Assembly: GCF_029223865.1 (NCBI RefSeq)
Contig: NZ_CP119520.1
Location: 2,666,001 to 2,730,000, forward strand
Length of the DNA stretch: 64,000 nucleotides
Direction: 5' to 3'
Source: Telluria mixta
GTDB taxonomy: Bacteria; Pseudomonadota; Gammaproteobacteria; Burkholderiales; Burkholderiaceae_D
Shown: piece by piece, positions 39,970 to 48,595 of the stretch
How positions within the stretch are numbered: the first letter of the stretch is position 1
Layout: each line of letters starts with the position of its first letter
Program-made: the position numbers and the translations under genes
Notes under the pieces: generated by a model
Seen by the model: only the letters and a program-made list of their open reading frames with translations
Told to the model about the DNA's origin: nothing
Databases searched by the model: none

Positions 39970-40196
39970 AGTCTAATCCTATTGCGCGCGGCAGTCAGGG
40001 CAATTCTCCACGCTGCTGGGCCATGACTCGGCAAGGAGTGCCCCTTCTTGCGCTGCTAAGCGCATGGTGTATGTCGGCTACCGCTCTCCGCCCGTCATTC
40101 GCCACGTTGACCGCCTAGCGCGGGTTTTAAAGCCCACCTGCAATCTTTGCCGCTGAGGACGGCGAAGGTCAGGTATTCAGGCGACAAAAGGATGTC

Positions 40197-42107
40197 TCAG
40201 GCAGCCATCAGCATATTCAGTCGTGAAAGTGCATCAGCAACAATGCGACCCTGAGCCGCGATGCTTTCGATGATTTCTCTTGGTGTGCGCTCGTCCACTG
40301 TCGTTACAGTGCTCGGGTTGACAGCTTTCAAGTCAAACACGGCTGCATCGATGGCGGCGGCCTCGGCTTCTAGATCTCGTACCGCTTTTTCCTGCTGGCG
40401 GATTTCGACCTCCAGCGCCTCGATCTCTTTTGCGTCTACCTTTTCTTTCCTCAGCCGCTTCAGGTTTTCCTTCAAATCCACGATGGCCGCCTTGAGGTCT
40501 GCGGCATTGTCCAGCAGCGGCTGCATTTCCTCGCGTGCCTTGGCTCGACGGTCTGCGAAGTCCACAGTCCATGAATAACGGCTTGCGCCCTTGGCCGTGC
40601 CGTGGTTTTGCAACATACGAGCGTAGCTGGGGAAAGGCTTGCCTGCGTTATCCTCATCGGCTTGCCAATCGGCGGTAAGGATGGCCGGCAATGCATCGTC
40701 GCTTAGCACCCCGCCATCCTTATCGAAGCCAAAATGCGCCAGCGTGAGCGGAGTTTTTTTGCCCACCTTTACCCACGATAGGTCGTAGTACCAGATGCGT
40801 TCGGTCTTTTGGCCTTTGGTAAAAAACAGCAGATTGGTCTTCACGCCCGCTCCGGCCGTTGAAAACACACCACCGGGCAGGCTAACGATCGCCCACAGTG
40901 CACACTCGTCGATGAGTTTCCGCTTTGTTTCAACAAAGGCGCTTTCATTAGTGCGGAACAGAAGTCCTTCATCCAACACGATTCCACAAGTACCGCCAGA
41001 CGCGAGTTGAGCCAAGATGTCCTGTACGAACAGAACTTGAGTTGAACTGGTCTCGAAGGGGAATTTCTTCTGCGCCTCCTTGCCTTCCTTGCCGCCGAAC
41101 GGAGGGTTTGTCAGGATCACGTCGAACTGTGCGGGCGCGTGCTGAAACAATTCGGCGTAAGTGGGACGACGAGTTAGTGAATTTCCATGCCACAAGTTCG
41201 GCTGGTCAATGCCATGTAGTACCAGATTCGCCAGCGCGATAGGGAAGACTAAGTTTTCCTTCTCACGTCCGTAAAAGGTGTCGTGCTTGAGCTGTTCGAT
41301 ATCTGTGCTGGCGGCAGCATTACCCAACTTCCGAGCCATGTGTTCGTACGCTACGGCAAGAAAACCGCCAGTGCCACAGCAGGGGTCATAAACCGACTGC
41401 CCCAACGATGGATCGATGGTGTGCACCATGGCCCGGATGACCTCGCGCGGAGTAAAAAACTGACCGCCGTCGGAGTTCTTCTCGCCCATCTTCAGGAGGA
41501 GGTCTTCATACACTTGCGAGAGTGTGAAGAAATGCGTGTCGTCGATGTGGTCGATACTGATTTCATGCACGCGGTCGAGGATGTCGCGCAGGTTAGCTTC
41601 GTCATCCACACGGACACGCTCTACCGCCGTCATTATGCGGCCGATGATGCGCTGCTTTGGTGAAGCCGCTGGGTTGGGCAAATTCGTGCGCGGATCGATA
41701 TCCAGCGCGTGCAGGTGCGGCAATAATTCCTTATTGATGAACTCGAACAATTTGCCGTCGCCAGCGCCATACAGCTCCTGCCGCTTCCAGCCCTGCACTT
41801 TACCATCCGAAGTTTTCGGATGATCGCCCTCGTCTGACCACGGCGCTGCCCAGTCCTGCCAGCGGTAAGGACTGCGTAATGCGGGCGAGAAATCAGCACC
41901 AAGCACCTCAGCTTGTTCGGCCTCGCGCGTTTCCTGGGCGTCGAGAATACGCAGGAACAGAATCCAAGTCAGTTCGGGTACGTATTGCAGTGCGCTGGCG
42001 CAGTTAGAACGGCGCATCACGTCGCATATGCTTTTGACAAAAGCAGAGAGTGACTGGGTGGAGGCGATAGCCTTAGGAGTTTTTTCGGTTTTCTTAGGTC
42101 GGACCAT
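40197..42107 (-). CDS. hsdM: type I restriction-modification system, DNA methyltransferase subunit
   Basis: The 636-residue HsdM methylates adenine at N6 within the sequence read by HsdS. An N-terminal helical domain (FVKSICDVMRRSN, LTWILFLRILDAQE) precedes the catalytic domain with SAM motif I DPCCGTGGFL and motif IV NPPFGG. A QFFTPREVIRAMV segment lies before motif I. The last about 130 residues are a coiled coil, likely for HsdS contact. It is the last gene of the R-S-M operon, starting two bases after the hsdS stop. Confidence 0.95.
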   Translation of the reverse strand: MVRPKKTEKTPKAIASTQSLSAFVKSICDVMRRSNCASALQYVPELTWILFLRILDAQETREAEQAEVLGADFSPALRSPYRWQDWAAPWSDEGDHPKTSDGKVQGWKRQELYGAGDGKLFEFINKELLPHLHALDIDPRTNLPNPAASPKQRIIGRIMTAVERVRVDDEANLRDILDRVHEISIDHIDDTHFFTLSQVYEDLLLKMGEKNSDGGQFFTPREVIRAMVHTIDPSLGQSVYDPCCGTGGFLAVAYEHMARKLGNAAASTDIEQLKHDTFYGREKENLVFPIALANLVLHGIDQPNLWHGNSLTRRPTYAELFQHAPAQFDVILTNPPFGGKEGKEAQKKFPFETSSTQVLFVQDILAQLASGGTCGIVLDEGLLFRTNESAFVETKRKLIDECALWAIVSLPGGVFSTAGAGVKTNLLFFTKGQKTERIWYYDLSWVKVGKKTPLTLAHFGFDKDGGVLSDDALPAILTADWQADEDNAGKPFPSYARMLQNHGTAKGASRYSWTVDFADRRAKAREEMQPLLDNAADLKAAIVDLKENLKRLRKEKVDAKEIEALEVEIRQQEKAVRDLEAEAAAIDAAVFDLKAVNPSTVTTVDERTPREIIESIAAQGRIVADALSRLNMLMAA

Positions 42108-42109
42108 AT

Positions 42110-43294
42110 CTACTTCTCGAAAGCATGGGTGAGGATCTTCTGCGGGAGCAAGTCAATCTCACGGAGTTGTTTATTGATTGCGGTGCGAACAGCCTTTAAT
42201 TCTTTTAATGCGGCAGATGCACGCTGTTGAACTGAGAATTCTGGCAATTCAATTTTACCTTCGGCCAAACGATTGAATAGCATGCGTTCGCGCACCGCGC
42301 CACGCGCCAATGAGTTAATGCATGCAGCCCCTAGTGGCGAGCGCAGCCAATAATAAAACCATCGGGAATCTACTCGCTCTGGCTTGCCCTGCAATACTAC
42401 GTAGTCAGGGCTTGTGATTCCGGGCGTATCGTCGTCGTCCACGAATGCAATTGAACCGATGAGGATACGCATCGGGTTATAAAACACGGTTCCAGGCAAT
42501 ACGGGCTTATATTTAGCTGCGTGCTTACCGGGCGCTTCCTTTGCAGGTGCCACACCGTCGCGCGTTGCACCCAGAACTGGGTGATCGCTCCAGTCTACGC
42601 CGATACCGCGTTTCATTTCGACCAAAACATCGCCGAGCGAATGTTCTACAACTGGGTGCTCGCGCACACTATTCAGAACGATGGTGTCTGCAAGACGTGC
42701 GACTCCCTGTGCTTGAGCCTGCGCCGCGAGCCGTGTGGCCTCTACTTCAGCCAGTTGAGATTTCAAACGGGCGGCAATGCGGCGTTGCTCTTCGATGCTG
42801 GGAACACATACATGAAATGCTTCGAGCATCGGCATGTAGATAGTTTTATGAGTCGCGCCCGTCGCTAATTCGCGTAGTTTACGCCGCGAACAGATCAGTG
42901 CATACATCAAAAACTCAGGATCGAGTTCGTCACTGCACACCCAATTGGCAAAATCCTGACTGGTCGCCATTGGGGCGGCCATGATAGTGACAAAGCCTAC
43001 CGACGCCGTGCGAGAGAAGCAAACCGTACCGCGAGGCAGGATGCGCGCAGCCGAATTGGCGATACCGTACTCATTGGTGCGTATTTGCGTGTTTTCCACC
43101 CACTTCCCGTCCAAGGCGCGAATTTCGGTCAGCGAAATCCACGACACATCTCCGCCCCACCAATCCGGGCGGGAACGGCTCGGCGTGTGTCCGCTTTCTA
43201 GTCGCGCAACATCAGTGAGCTTATGCCAGCGCCATCCAGGTGGCGCTGGCGGCAAATCGGGGGGGATCGCAATCGGAGCGATCTGAGAACTCAT
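42110..43294 (-). CDS. hsdS: type I restriction-modification system, specificity subunit
   Basis: The 394-residue HsdS has two target-recognition domains. The first, residues about 15-185, runs from PPGWRWHKLTDVARLESGHTPSRSRPDWWGGDVSWISLTEI to PSIEEQRRIAARLKSQLAEVEATR. The second, about 210-350, holds LGDVLVEMKRGIGVD, TVFYNPMRI and RSPLGAACINSLARG. Conserved helical spacers (QRRIAARLKS and QRASAALKELKAVR) set the spacing of the two half-sites. Target sequence cannot be predicted here. It lies 13 bp after hsdR and 2 bp before hsdM. Confidence 0.94.
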   Translation of the reverse strand: MSSQIAPIAIPPDLPPAPPGWRWHKLTDVARLESGHTPSRSRPDWWGGDVSWISLTEIRALDGKWVENTQIRTNEYGIANSAARILPRGTVCFSRTASVGFVTIMAAPMATSQDFANWVCSDELDPEFLMYALICSRRKLRELATGATHKTIYMPMLEAFHVCVPSIEEQRRIAARLKSQLAEVEATRLAAQAQAQGVARLADTIVLNSVREHPVVEHSLGDVLVEMKRGIGVDWSDHPVLGATRDGVAPAKEAPGKHAAKYKPVLPGTVFYNPMRILIGSIAFVDDDDTPGITSPDYVVLQGKPERVDSRWFYYWLRSPLGAACINSLARGAVRERMLFNRLAEGKIELPEFSVQQRASAALKELKAVRTAINKQLREIDLLPQKILTHAFEK

Positions 43295-43307
43295 ATTAAA
43301 TACAACC

Positions 43308-45728
43308 TCAAATTAGAAACAATCTCATCTTCGCATCCTGCATAACCTGCGCCGGCTTGCCCAATAGGCTCAGGGCTTTAAGTCCGCCCGCCTTCGCGAT
43401 TTCTGGCACAGCCCATAGTTCTTGCTTTTCCAAGGCATCGGTACCCCCCAGCGCGAATTGATTTCCCAGTCCTTTTAACACGATGGCCGTCTTGGAGTCC
43501 ATGGCCGCGAACCATGCCGCGTTGGCCTTAACGTATTCAGCACCACGCTGCGGCCTGGTCAGGGCGTGAGCGTGGTAGCCATATTTACTGAAGAAATCGA
43601 ACAGATCAAAATCATCCATGTGATCCGCATTGCGGATTGCGTCGGGGCTGAAATTATCACCCAGCAAGTGATTTATTAGCTGGGCACGTCTATTCTTCTC
43701 GATCCACAGTGCGCGGAAGTGATCAAGATTATGTGCCTCGCTCAGCACACGGGTAATGACCTCGCGCCGGTATTCATCCACTGGGATTGGTGTGGCAATG
43801 CCGCCCCGGTTAGCTAGGATGAAGCGCCCCTGCGCGTTAACTCGGACCTTCTGCCCACCGATAACCGGCACAGCGGGGCCGTCATGATCACCATCGTCGC
43901 CCTCATCGCCACTGCCACCGTCACTTCCGCCGCCGCTGCCCGGCCGGGACGGGTTGGTGATGAATTCTGTGCCGAACAGGTCAGTAACCCCAGTGTAGTC
44001 GTAGAGCCAGAATTTGTATTTTTGAGTTTCTTCGTGGATTCGCGTGCCGCGCCCGACCATCTGGTAGAACTTGATAGCCGATTGCAAGTAGCGGAAGAAC
44101 ACCACAGCGTTCAGGCGTTCGATGTCCACGCCGGCTTCCAGCAAGTCCACTGTGCATGCGATAAAGGCACGCTCGCCTGAGCCTCGCATGGTCTCGATCT
44201 TGTCCGCCCCGCCGCTGCCAGTACATTTGAACGCGTAGTTGTCCTTGCGCGGCTTGCCGTTCTCTTTGCACCATTGGGCGTAGAGATTATTCATCTGCAT
44301 TGACACACGGTCCGCGTGCAGGTCGCGCGTACAGAAGATGATGACTTTCTGTTCCGGACCGCCATTCTCGCACAGCAGCTCGAAAAGGTCTTCGCACATT
44401 TTGGGTGTGCGCAGGTCGATGAACAGTTCGTCGTCAAAATCCTTCCCAGCGTACTCGGCTTTGGGTAGGTCTTCCTTGGTAAGCAGCTTCCCAGTTTTGA
44501 TGTCCCTCACGCCCGCCTTAAGGATTTCCTCGCGGGTAAAGGTCCGCGAGTCGATGTCGGCCTTGCGCTTGATGATCTCGCAAGCGGCCAGATAGCCGTC
44601 GTCCTGCGCCTGAGCCAGAGTGTATTCATACACCGGCTCGCCGAAGTACTCGACGTTGTGCGCGGTAATGGCATTGTCGGCAGCCATGGCGGCCTCGACA
44701 TTTTTCGATTTCTTCTCGTCTTTTGGCGGTTTCAGTTTGCGTGGCGTGGCGGTCAGCCCGATATGTATGGCATTGGGGTTTCGAGTAAGCACCTGCGACC
44801 ATTTACCCCATGCCGAGCGATGGCATTCGTCGATGATGATGACGCTGAACGCATCCTCGCCGTAGTGATCAGTTAGGAAGCTACCATCGCCGTTCTCATC
44901 AATACCCAGTGTCTGGTAGGTGGCGATGTGGATGCGTGCATTGGCCGCGGCATTCTTACCCTGCTTGGTTTCCACGATGCGGGCGTTGCTGCTGAAAGCG
45001 GCATTGAGTTTGTCGTAGGCTTGTTCGCGTAGTTCGTCGCGGTCGCACAGGAACAACGCAGGCTTGGGTAACAGACCCGCCTGAGCCATGCGCCAGAGTA
45101 AGTTGGTGGCAATAATCGTCTTGCCCGCGCCCGTAGCCAGCGTGAGCAGGACGCGCGGTGCATTGCCCGCTTGTCTTTCAAGGATGATCTTCTCGAAGGC
45201 GGCGCGGATAGCCGCATCCTGATAGTAGCGGGTGGCAGACCATGCCGGGCTGTCGGCCTGGAACAGCAAAGCAGCATCCGGCGAGGCGAGATTAATGCCC
45301 TTATCCTTGGCGTAGCGCGAACATAAATCGGGATGTAGCGGAAAATCTTCGAGTGGGCTTGGGCCGGACTGAATACCACTTGGCTTGTCGTATTCGCCGT
45401 AAAGGTGACCGTTGCTGGCGAAAACGTATTGCACGTCAAAGCGCGTGCAGTCGGCATATCCCTTAGCCTGCTCCATACCCTTGAGAGGGTCAGCGTCTGA
45501 TCGTTTAGCTTCCAGCACCGCAACAGGCAGCGGCTTCGGCATATCGCCTACCTGCACACACAGCAAGTAATCGGTTCGCCCGCCTCGCTTGCTGCGGCGG
45601 CCCTTTGGCCCGGTTGGCTCCACTGGAGCGGGCGTTTCCATCCGGATGCGTTGTGGGTCATCGTAACCCTTACGGCGCAACACCGGATCAATTAGATGAA
45701 AGCGCGTTTCTTCCTCGTTGAGTGCCAC
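43308..45728 (-). CDS. hsdR: type I restriction-modification system, restriction subunit
   Basis: EcoEI-type HsdR of about 806 residues. The N-terminal nuclease core is RTDYLLCV..PLPVAVLEAKRSD (PD-ExK type). The translocase motor has Walker A LATGAGKTIIATNLL, DECHRSAWGKW (motif II) and GLTATPR (motif III). Helicase motif VI is MVGRGTRI, and the C-terminal region contacts HsdM. The start is set at a GTG at 45728 with GGGAG upstream, giving the family-typical VALNEEETRFHLIDPVL opening. The frame stays open to 45905, but that adds 59 residues with no family match. First gene of the operon. Confidence 0.94.
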   Translation of the reverse strand: MALNEEETRFHLIDPVLRRKGYDDPQRIRMETPAPVEPTGPKGRRSKRGGRTDYLLCVQVGDMPKPLPVAVLEAKRSDADPLKGMEQAKGYADCTRFDVQYVFASNGHLYGEYDKPSGIQSGPSPLEDFPLHPDLCSRYAKDKGINLASPDAALLFQADSPAWSATRYYQDAAIRAAFEKIILERQAGNAPRVLLTLATGAGKTIIATNLLWRMAQAGLLPKPALFLCDRDELREQAYDKLNAAFSSNARIVETKQGKNAAANARIHIATYQTLGIDENGDGSFLTDHYGEDAFSVIIIDECHRSAWGKWSQVLTRNPNAIHIGLTATPRKLKPPKDEKKSKNVEAAMAADNAITAHNVEYFGEPVYEYTLAQAQDDGYLAACEIIKRKADIDSRTFTREEILKAGVRDIKTGKLLTKEDLPKAEYAGKDFDDELFIDLRTPKMCEDLFELLCENGGPEQKVIIFCTRDLHADRVSMQMNNLYAQWCKENGKPRKDNYAFKCTGSGGADKIETMRGSGERAFIACTVDLLEAGVDIERLNAVVFFRYLQSAIKFYQMVGRGTRIHEETQKYKFWLYDYTGVTDLFGTEFITNPSRPGSGGGSDGGSGDEGDDGDHDGPAVPVIGGQKVRVNAQGRFILANRGGIATPIPVDEYRREVITRVLSEAHNLDHFRALWIEKNRRAQLINHLLGDNFSPDAIRNADHMDDFDLFDFFSKYGYHAHALTRPQRGAEYVKANAAWFAAMDSKTAIVLKGLGNQFALGGTDALEKQELWAVPEIAKAGGLKALSLLGKPAQVMQDAKMRLFLI

Positions 45729-46714
45729 TGTCGCTCCCTTAGTCTTGATCCATGTGCTCGTCGGCACCACTGCGTATCCCATTCGCCGATCTCCAATGCG
45801 TTGAACTTTTACCACCGTCCAGCGCGGTGCGCGCGAAAATGTTGCGGTCGATCTACCGATAGATCGAGTCGGACTTGGCACACAGAGTTTGACAAGCTGC
45901 AACACGGAGGCCTACGGGGCAGAAGTTATGAGGGCGCTCCCCGCTGCAGGAATTTGGACCGTATAAATTTGGTCTAACCACAAAGAGCATAGTCTATCCG
46001 CTTGCCAACCGGCAAGCTAGGGCGGATTGTGGTCGGCTCACCACTTGATCCGTTGCGGCGATCATGACGCCAAGCTCCACTTGCGAACTTAGACGGGTAA
46101 GAGTGCGCGCAGATACCTCGTGGTCAATTTATTGACATTCTTTCAATAGCTCGCCGAGCTGTACCGACTAGTGTTGTCGTTTTATGACAGGCGCCGAAAA
46201 TTTTTTCTTTTTCTATGCGCAAAAAATTTGAGGGAGCGTCCTATTAGGTCAGCATTATCCGGTCGGTGTTCAGTCTCCCCCGTGGGGGTGGGGGCGTGTA
46301 TCGCCCGAGGCGCCCGCCACGCCACCTCGACAGGTACCAGCGGGTGCGAGGCGGCTGGCGCCGTCGCCAACACCCACATTGCGCTGTACTTGCGACCGAA
46401 GTAGACGACCAGGCTCGTGTCATAGAGCGAGCCAAGGGCGTCGATGGTAGCCTTGTATGGTACACCGGCATGGGGGACACGGTAACGCCTGTAGGTGCTT
46501 GGTGAGGCCCCAGCGTGCGGATAACGGTTGCGTGGATCACGCCGGCACCTTGGGCAGGTCGACATCCAAGTACAACTGGACAGCGTGCAGGGCTTCCTCT
46601 GCGCGGCGGATAATTAGAGCCATCGAATCTGAGTCATCCATTAGCAAGCCCATCTAGAGATCTGACAGACGTGATCATGCACCTAGCCCTCAAAAAGTAC
46701 AGAAAGCTACCAAT
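45729..46714. other. 986-bp gap between hsdR and an HNH gene
   Basis: AT-rich in places; probably holds the hsdRSM promoter. A short hairpin CTTGCC/GGCAAG is at 46001-46016. A minus-strand frame at 46182-46565 (127 codons) has a protein-like middle (VPYKATIDALGSLYDTSLVVYFG) but no recognised family and a basic, low-complexity tail, so it could be a degraded gene. Nothing else can be supported. Confidence 0.4.
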
Positions 46715-47305
46715 TCATTGCCCACGTCGCGGGCTTGCGTGTGCAAGCAACTGCCGGCATATCTCGGCATGCTTTTCGGCAAGCGATAAAAGGTCCAATA
46801 CACTTTGTAGGTGAGACATATGGCTCTTCCAGTGCTCTTCGCCGAGGACAGCTTCATAGTCGAGTTTGCAGGGTTCGCGCCACTTTTCGTACGCAGCTAG
46901 GCGCTCAATGCGTTGTTCTAAGTCCACGACATTCCGATTTGCTGGAGCATGTCGCGCTGTGCTTTTTATCCACTCGCGCCATGGCTTGTTTCCCTTTGAC
47001 TGATTGCACTTACCACACGCTGGGACGAGATTCGCGATTTCAGTAATGTATCCAGTCGGCTTCCGATCCTTGACAATTGCTCGCAAGTGATCCCATTCAG
47101 TGCGTCGATCTCCACAATATGCACATACGCAGTACCCAGTCTTCATTCCAAGGATCTCTAGGGCCTCACGAATTTCGGCATCGGTCGGCTCAATGCAAGG
47201 CGTGATGGATGTCAAGAAAAGACCCGTAATTGTCGACTTGCGGCCAGTTATTTTACTGCTGCCTGGCAAATCAAAATCCGGATGCTTGGTACTGACGCGC
47301 GCCAT
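46715..47305 (-). CDS. HNH endonuclease
   Basis: The 196-residue protein has a clear zinc-HNH core: C61 and C64 (VCAYCG), D72-H73 (EWDHLRAI), N92 (ANLVPAC) and C97/C100 with NQSKGNKPW. The first 45 residues are polar without a known domain. The C-terminal part is helical (about 120-196). It probably cuts or nicks DNA. It stands alone between the restriction operon and the serine recombinase, in the same direction, and may be another restriction-type nuclease or a homing-type nuclease. Confidence 0.87.
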   Translation of the reverse strand: MARVSTKHPDFDLPGSSKITGRKSTITGLFLTSITPCIEPTDAEIREALEILGMKTGYCVCAYCGDRRTEWDHLRAIVKDRKPTGYITEIANLVPACGKCNQSKGNKPWREWIKSTARHAPANRNVVDLEQRIERLAAYEKWREPCKLDYEAVLGEEHWKSHMSHLQSVLDLLSLAEKHAEICRQLLAHASPRRGQ

Positions 47306-47410
47306 TTTGTTCTCCTGGCTTGTGCATACCGTGTAGCGTCAAAGTTAGCGGCGAAGCGGTGTGAACGATGACACATCGTAATCGCCTCCGATGCTGCTGT
47401 CAGCTTGTGA

Positions 47411-47998
47411 CTACTTCATGCTCGACACGGCGAGAGCCGGTTTAACTATAGTGAGAACAGTCGAGCGAGAGACCCCGAAGAGCTTCGCCAAGGAACTCAC
47501 GCTCTGCTTGTTCGCGTATCCCTCAACCATCGCTCTGCGCTGCCCCGGCGTCGTTTTCGATGGCCTGCCGAGGGTCTTGCCATCGGCCTTGGCGCGAGCA
47601 AGCCCGGCTTGGGTGCGCTCTACGATCAGGTCACGTTCCATCTCGGCCACTGCGGCCAGCATGGCCAACATAAGCTTACCCGCTGGTGACGCTAGGTCGA
47701 GCTTCCCGAGCTGGAGAACGATGACCTCGACGCCCAGCTCGGCGAGATGCTTGATCGTCGCCAACACGTCAGGCGCATCTCGGCCCAGGCGGTCGAGCTT
47801 CGATACCACTACCGTGTCCTTCTTTCTCAGCTTGGTCAGCATCTCACTGAACTGCTTGCGCTGCGCTGCGTGCGCCTTTCCGCTCACGGTATCCGCAAAC
47901 CAGTACTCAACCGCGTAACCCGCGCGTTCGATCTCCAGCCGCTGATTATCTGCCCTTTGCTCTGCTGTCGACACCCGCCCATACCCAAACACCGCCAT
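47411..47998 (-). CDS. serine recombinase (resolvase/invertase family)
   Basis: The 195-residue protein begins MAVFGYGRVSTAEQ with catalytic S10. KLDRLGRDAPDV is the arginine-containing active-site segment, followed by LMLAMLAAVAEMERDLIVERTQAGLARAKADGKTLGRPSK (the E-helix and linker). A C-terminal HTH is QSVSSLAKLFGVSRSTVLTIV. The start at 47998 has AAGGGTGAGG upstream; an in-frame ATG at 48046 lies in the palindrome. This small form is typical of Tn3-type resolvases and Pin/Hin invertases. A long symmetric site lies just upstream. No transposase gene is present. Confidence 0.92.
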   Translation of the reverse strand: MAVFGYGRVSTAEQRADNQRLEIERAGYAVEYWFADTVSGKAHAAQRKQFSEMLTKLRKKDTVVVSKLDRLGRDAPDVLATIKHLAELGVEVIVLQLGKLDLASPAGKLMLAMLAAVAEMERDLIVERTQAGLARAKADGKTLGRPSKTTPGQRRAMVEGYANKQSVSSLAKLFGVSRSTVLTIVKPALAVSSMK

Positions 47999-48013
47999 AG
48001 CCTCACCCTTGAT

Positions 48014-48078
48014 GTGTTGGAAAATGGTGTGAATATATATCAACATGTTGATATATGCAAAGGCTATTTTTTCAACAC
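48014..48078. promoter_or_regulatory. 65-bp dyad upstream of the serine recombinase
   Basis: A perfect 22-bp palindrome covers 48035-48056 (half ATATATCAACA). Outer arms GTGTTGGAAAAT (48014-48025) and ATTTTTTCAACAC (48066-48078) are near-complementary and share its centre. It lies 16-80 bp before the recombinase start, the position of resolvase res sites and autoregulatory operators. Confidence 0.65.
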
Positions 48079-48097
48079 TTCAAGGTGCTGGCCTAAT

Positions 48098-48135
48098 GGG
48101 GTGTCAGAAAACGGTCGTTTCCCACCGTACACAAG
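48098..48135 (+). repeat. possible Tn3-family-like terminal repeat
   Basis: A 38-bp stretch starts GGGG, contains TCAGAAAACGG at 48104-48114 and ends in ACACAAG. Terminal repeats of the Tn21 group are 38 bp, start GGGG, contain the same 11-mer (three bases further in) and end ACGCTAAG. No matching inverted copy was found to the right, so it may be a solo end or a coincidence. Confidence 0.35.
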
Positions 48136-48177
48136 GGTGGGATAAAATCTGGCATTGTCTTCTTGATAGGGTAGCTT

Positions 48178-48594
48178 ATGAAGGTGTGTGGTGTTGATAT
48201 AAGCGGCAGTGAAGCGCGGCTTGTTGTAGTTGAGGGTGACGCCAATGGCTTACACCTCTGCGAACTTGAAACCAAAAAGATTGCACTTAAAGACGATGAG
48301 ATAAACGAACAAGTGCGCTCTTTTCATCAAGTCGTTCTTGCGCTCGTGCGTGAAAACAAAATTGAAAAAATAGCAATAAAGAAGCGCATGAAAACTGGGG
48401 GTTTTGCGAGTGGTCCGGTAAGCTTCAAAATAGAAGGGCTGTTCCAAATGATTGCTGAGGCTGATGTCGTGTTTATAGCCCCGAATACAATTTCGGCATT
48501 CGAGAAGAAGAATGGTCAAGATATTCCAATAGAATTAAACAAATACCAAACAGACGCATATCGTACAGCCCGCGTGGCTATTTTAAAGGGTTGA
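48178..48594 (+). CDS. DUF3010-like protein, possible RNase H fold
   Basis: The 138-residue protein opens MKVCGVDISGSEARLVVVEG, with D7 on a first strand as in RNase H/RuvC-like folds, and continues KIEKIAIKKRMKTGGFASGPVSFKIEGLFQMI and VFIAPNTISAFEKKNG. It looks like DUF3010, a small uncharacterised family. AGGG lies seven bases before the ATG. The gene is AT-rich and is the first of three: the kinase starts one base after its stop. Whether it keeps nuclease activity is unknown; it may bind a nucleic acid or nucleotide signal. Confidence 0.75.
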   Translation: MKVCGVDISGSEARLVVVEGDANGLHLCELETKKIALKDDEINEQVRSFHQVVLALVRENKIEKIAIKKRMKTGGFASGPVSFKIEGLFQMIAEADVVFIAPNTISAFEKKNGQDIPIELNKYQTDAYRTARVAILKG

Positions 48595-48595
48595 G

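Noticed and set aside
45729..45905. N-terminal extension of HsdR
   Set aside because: The frame is open, but the family-typical opening and a ribosome site point to the GTG at 45728.
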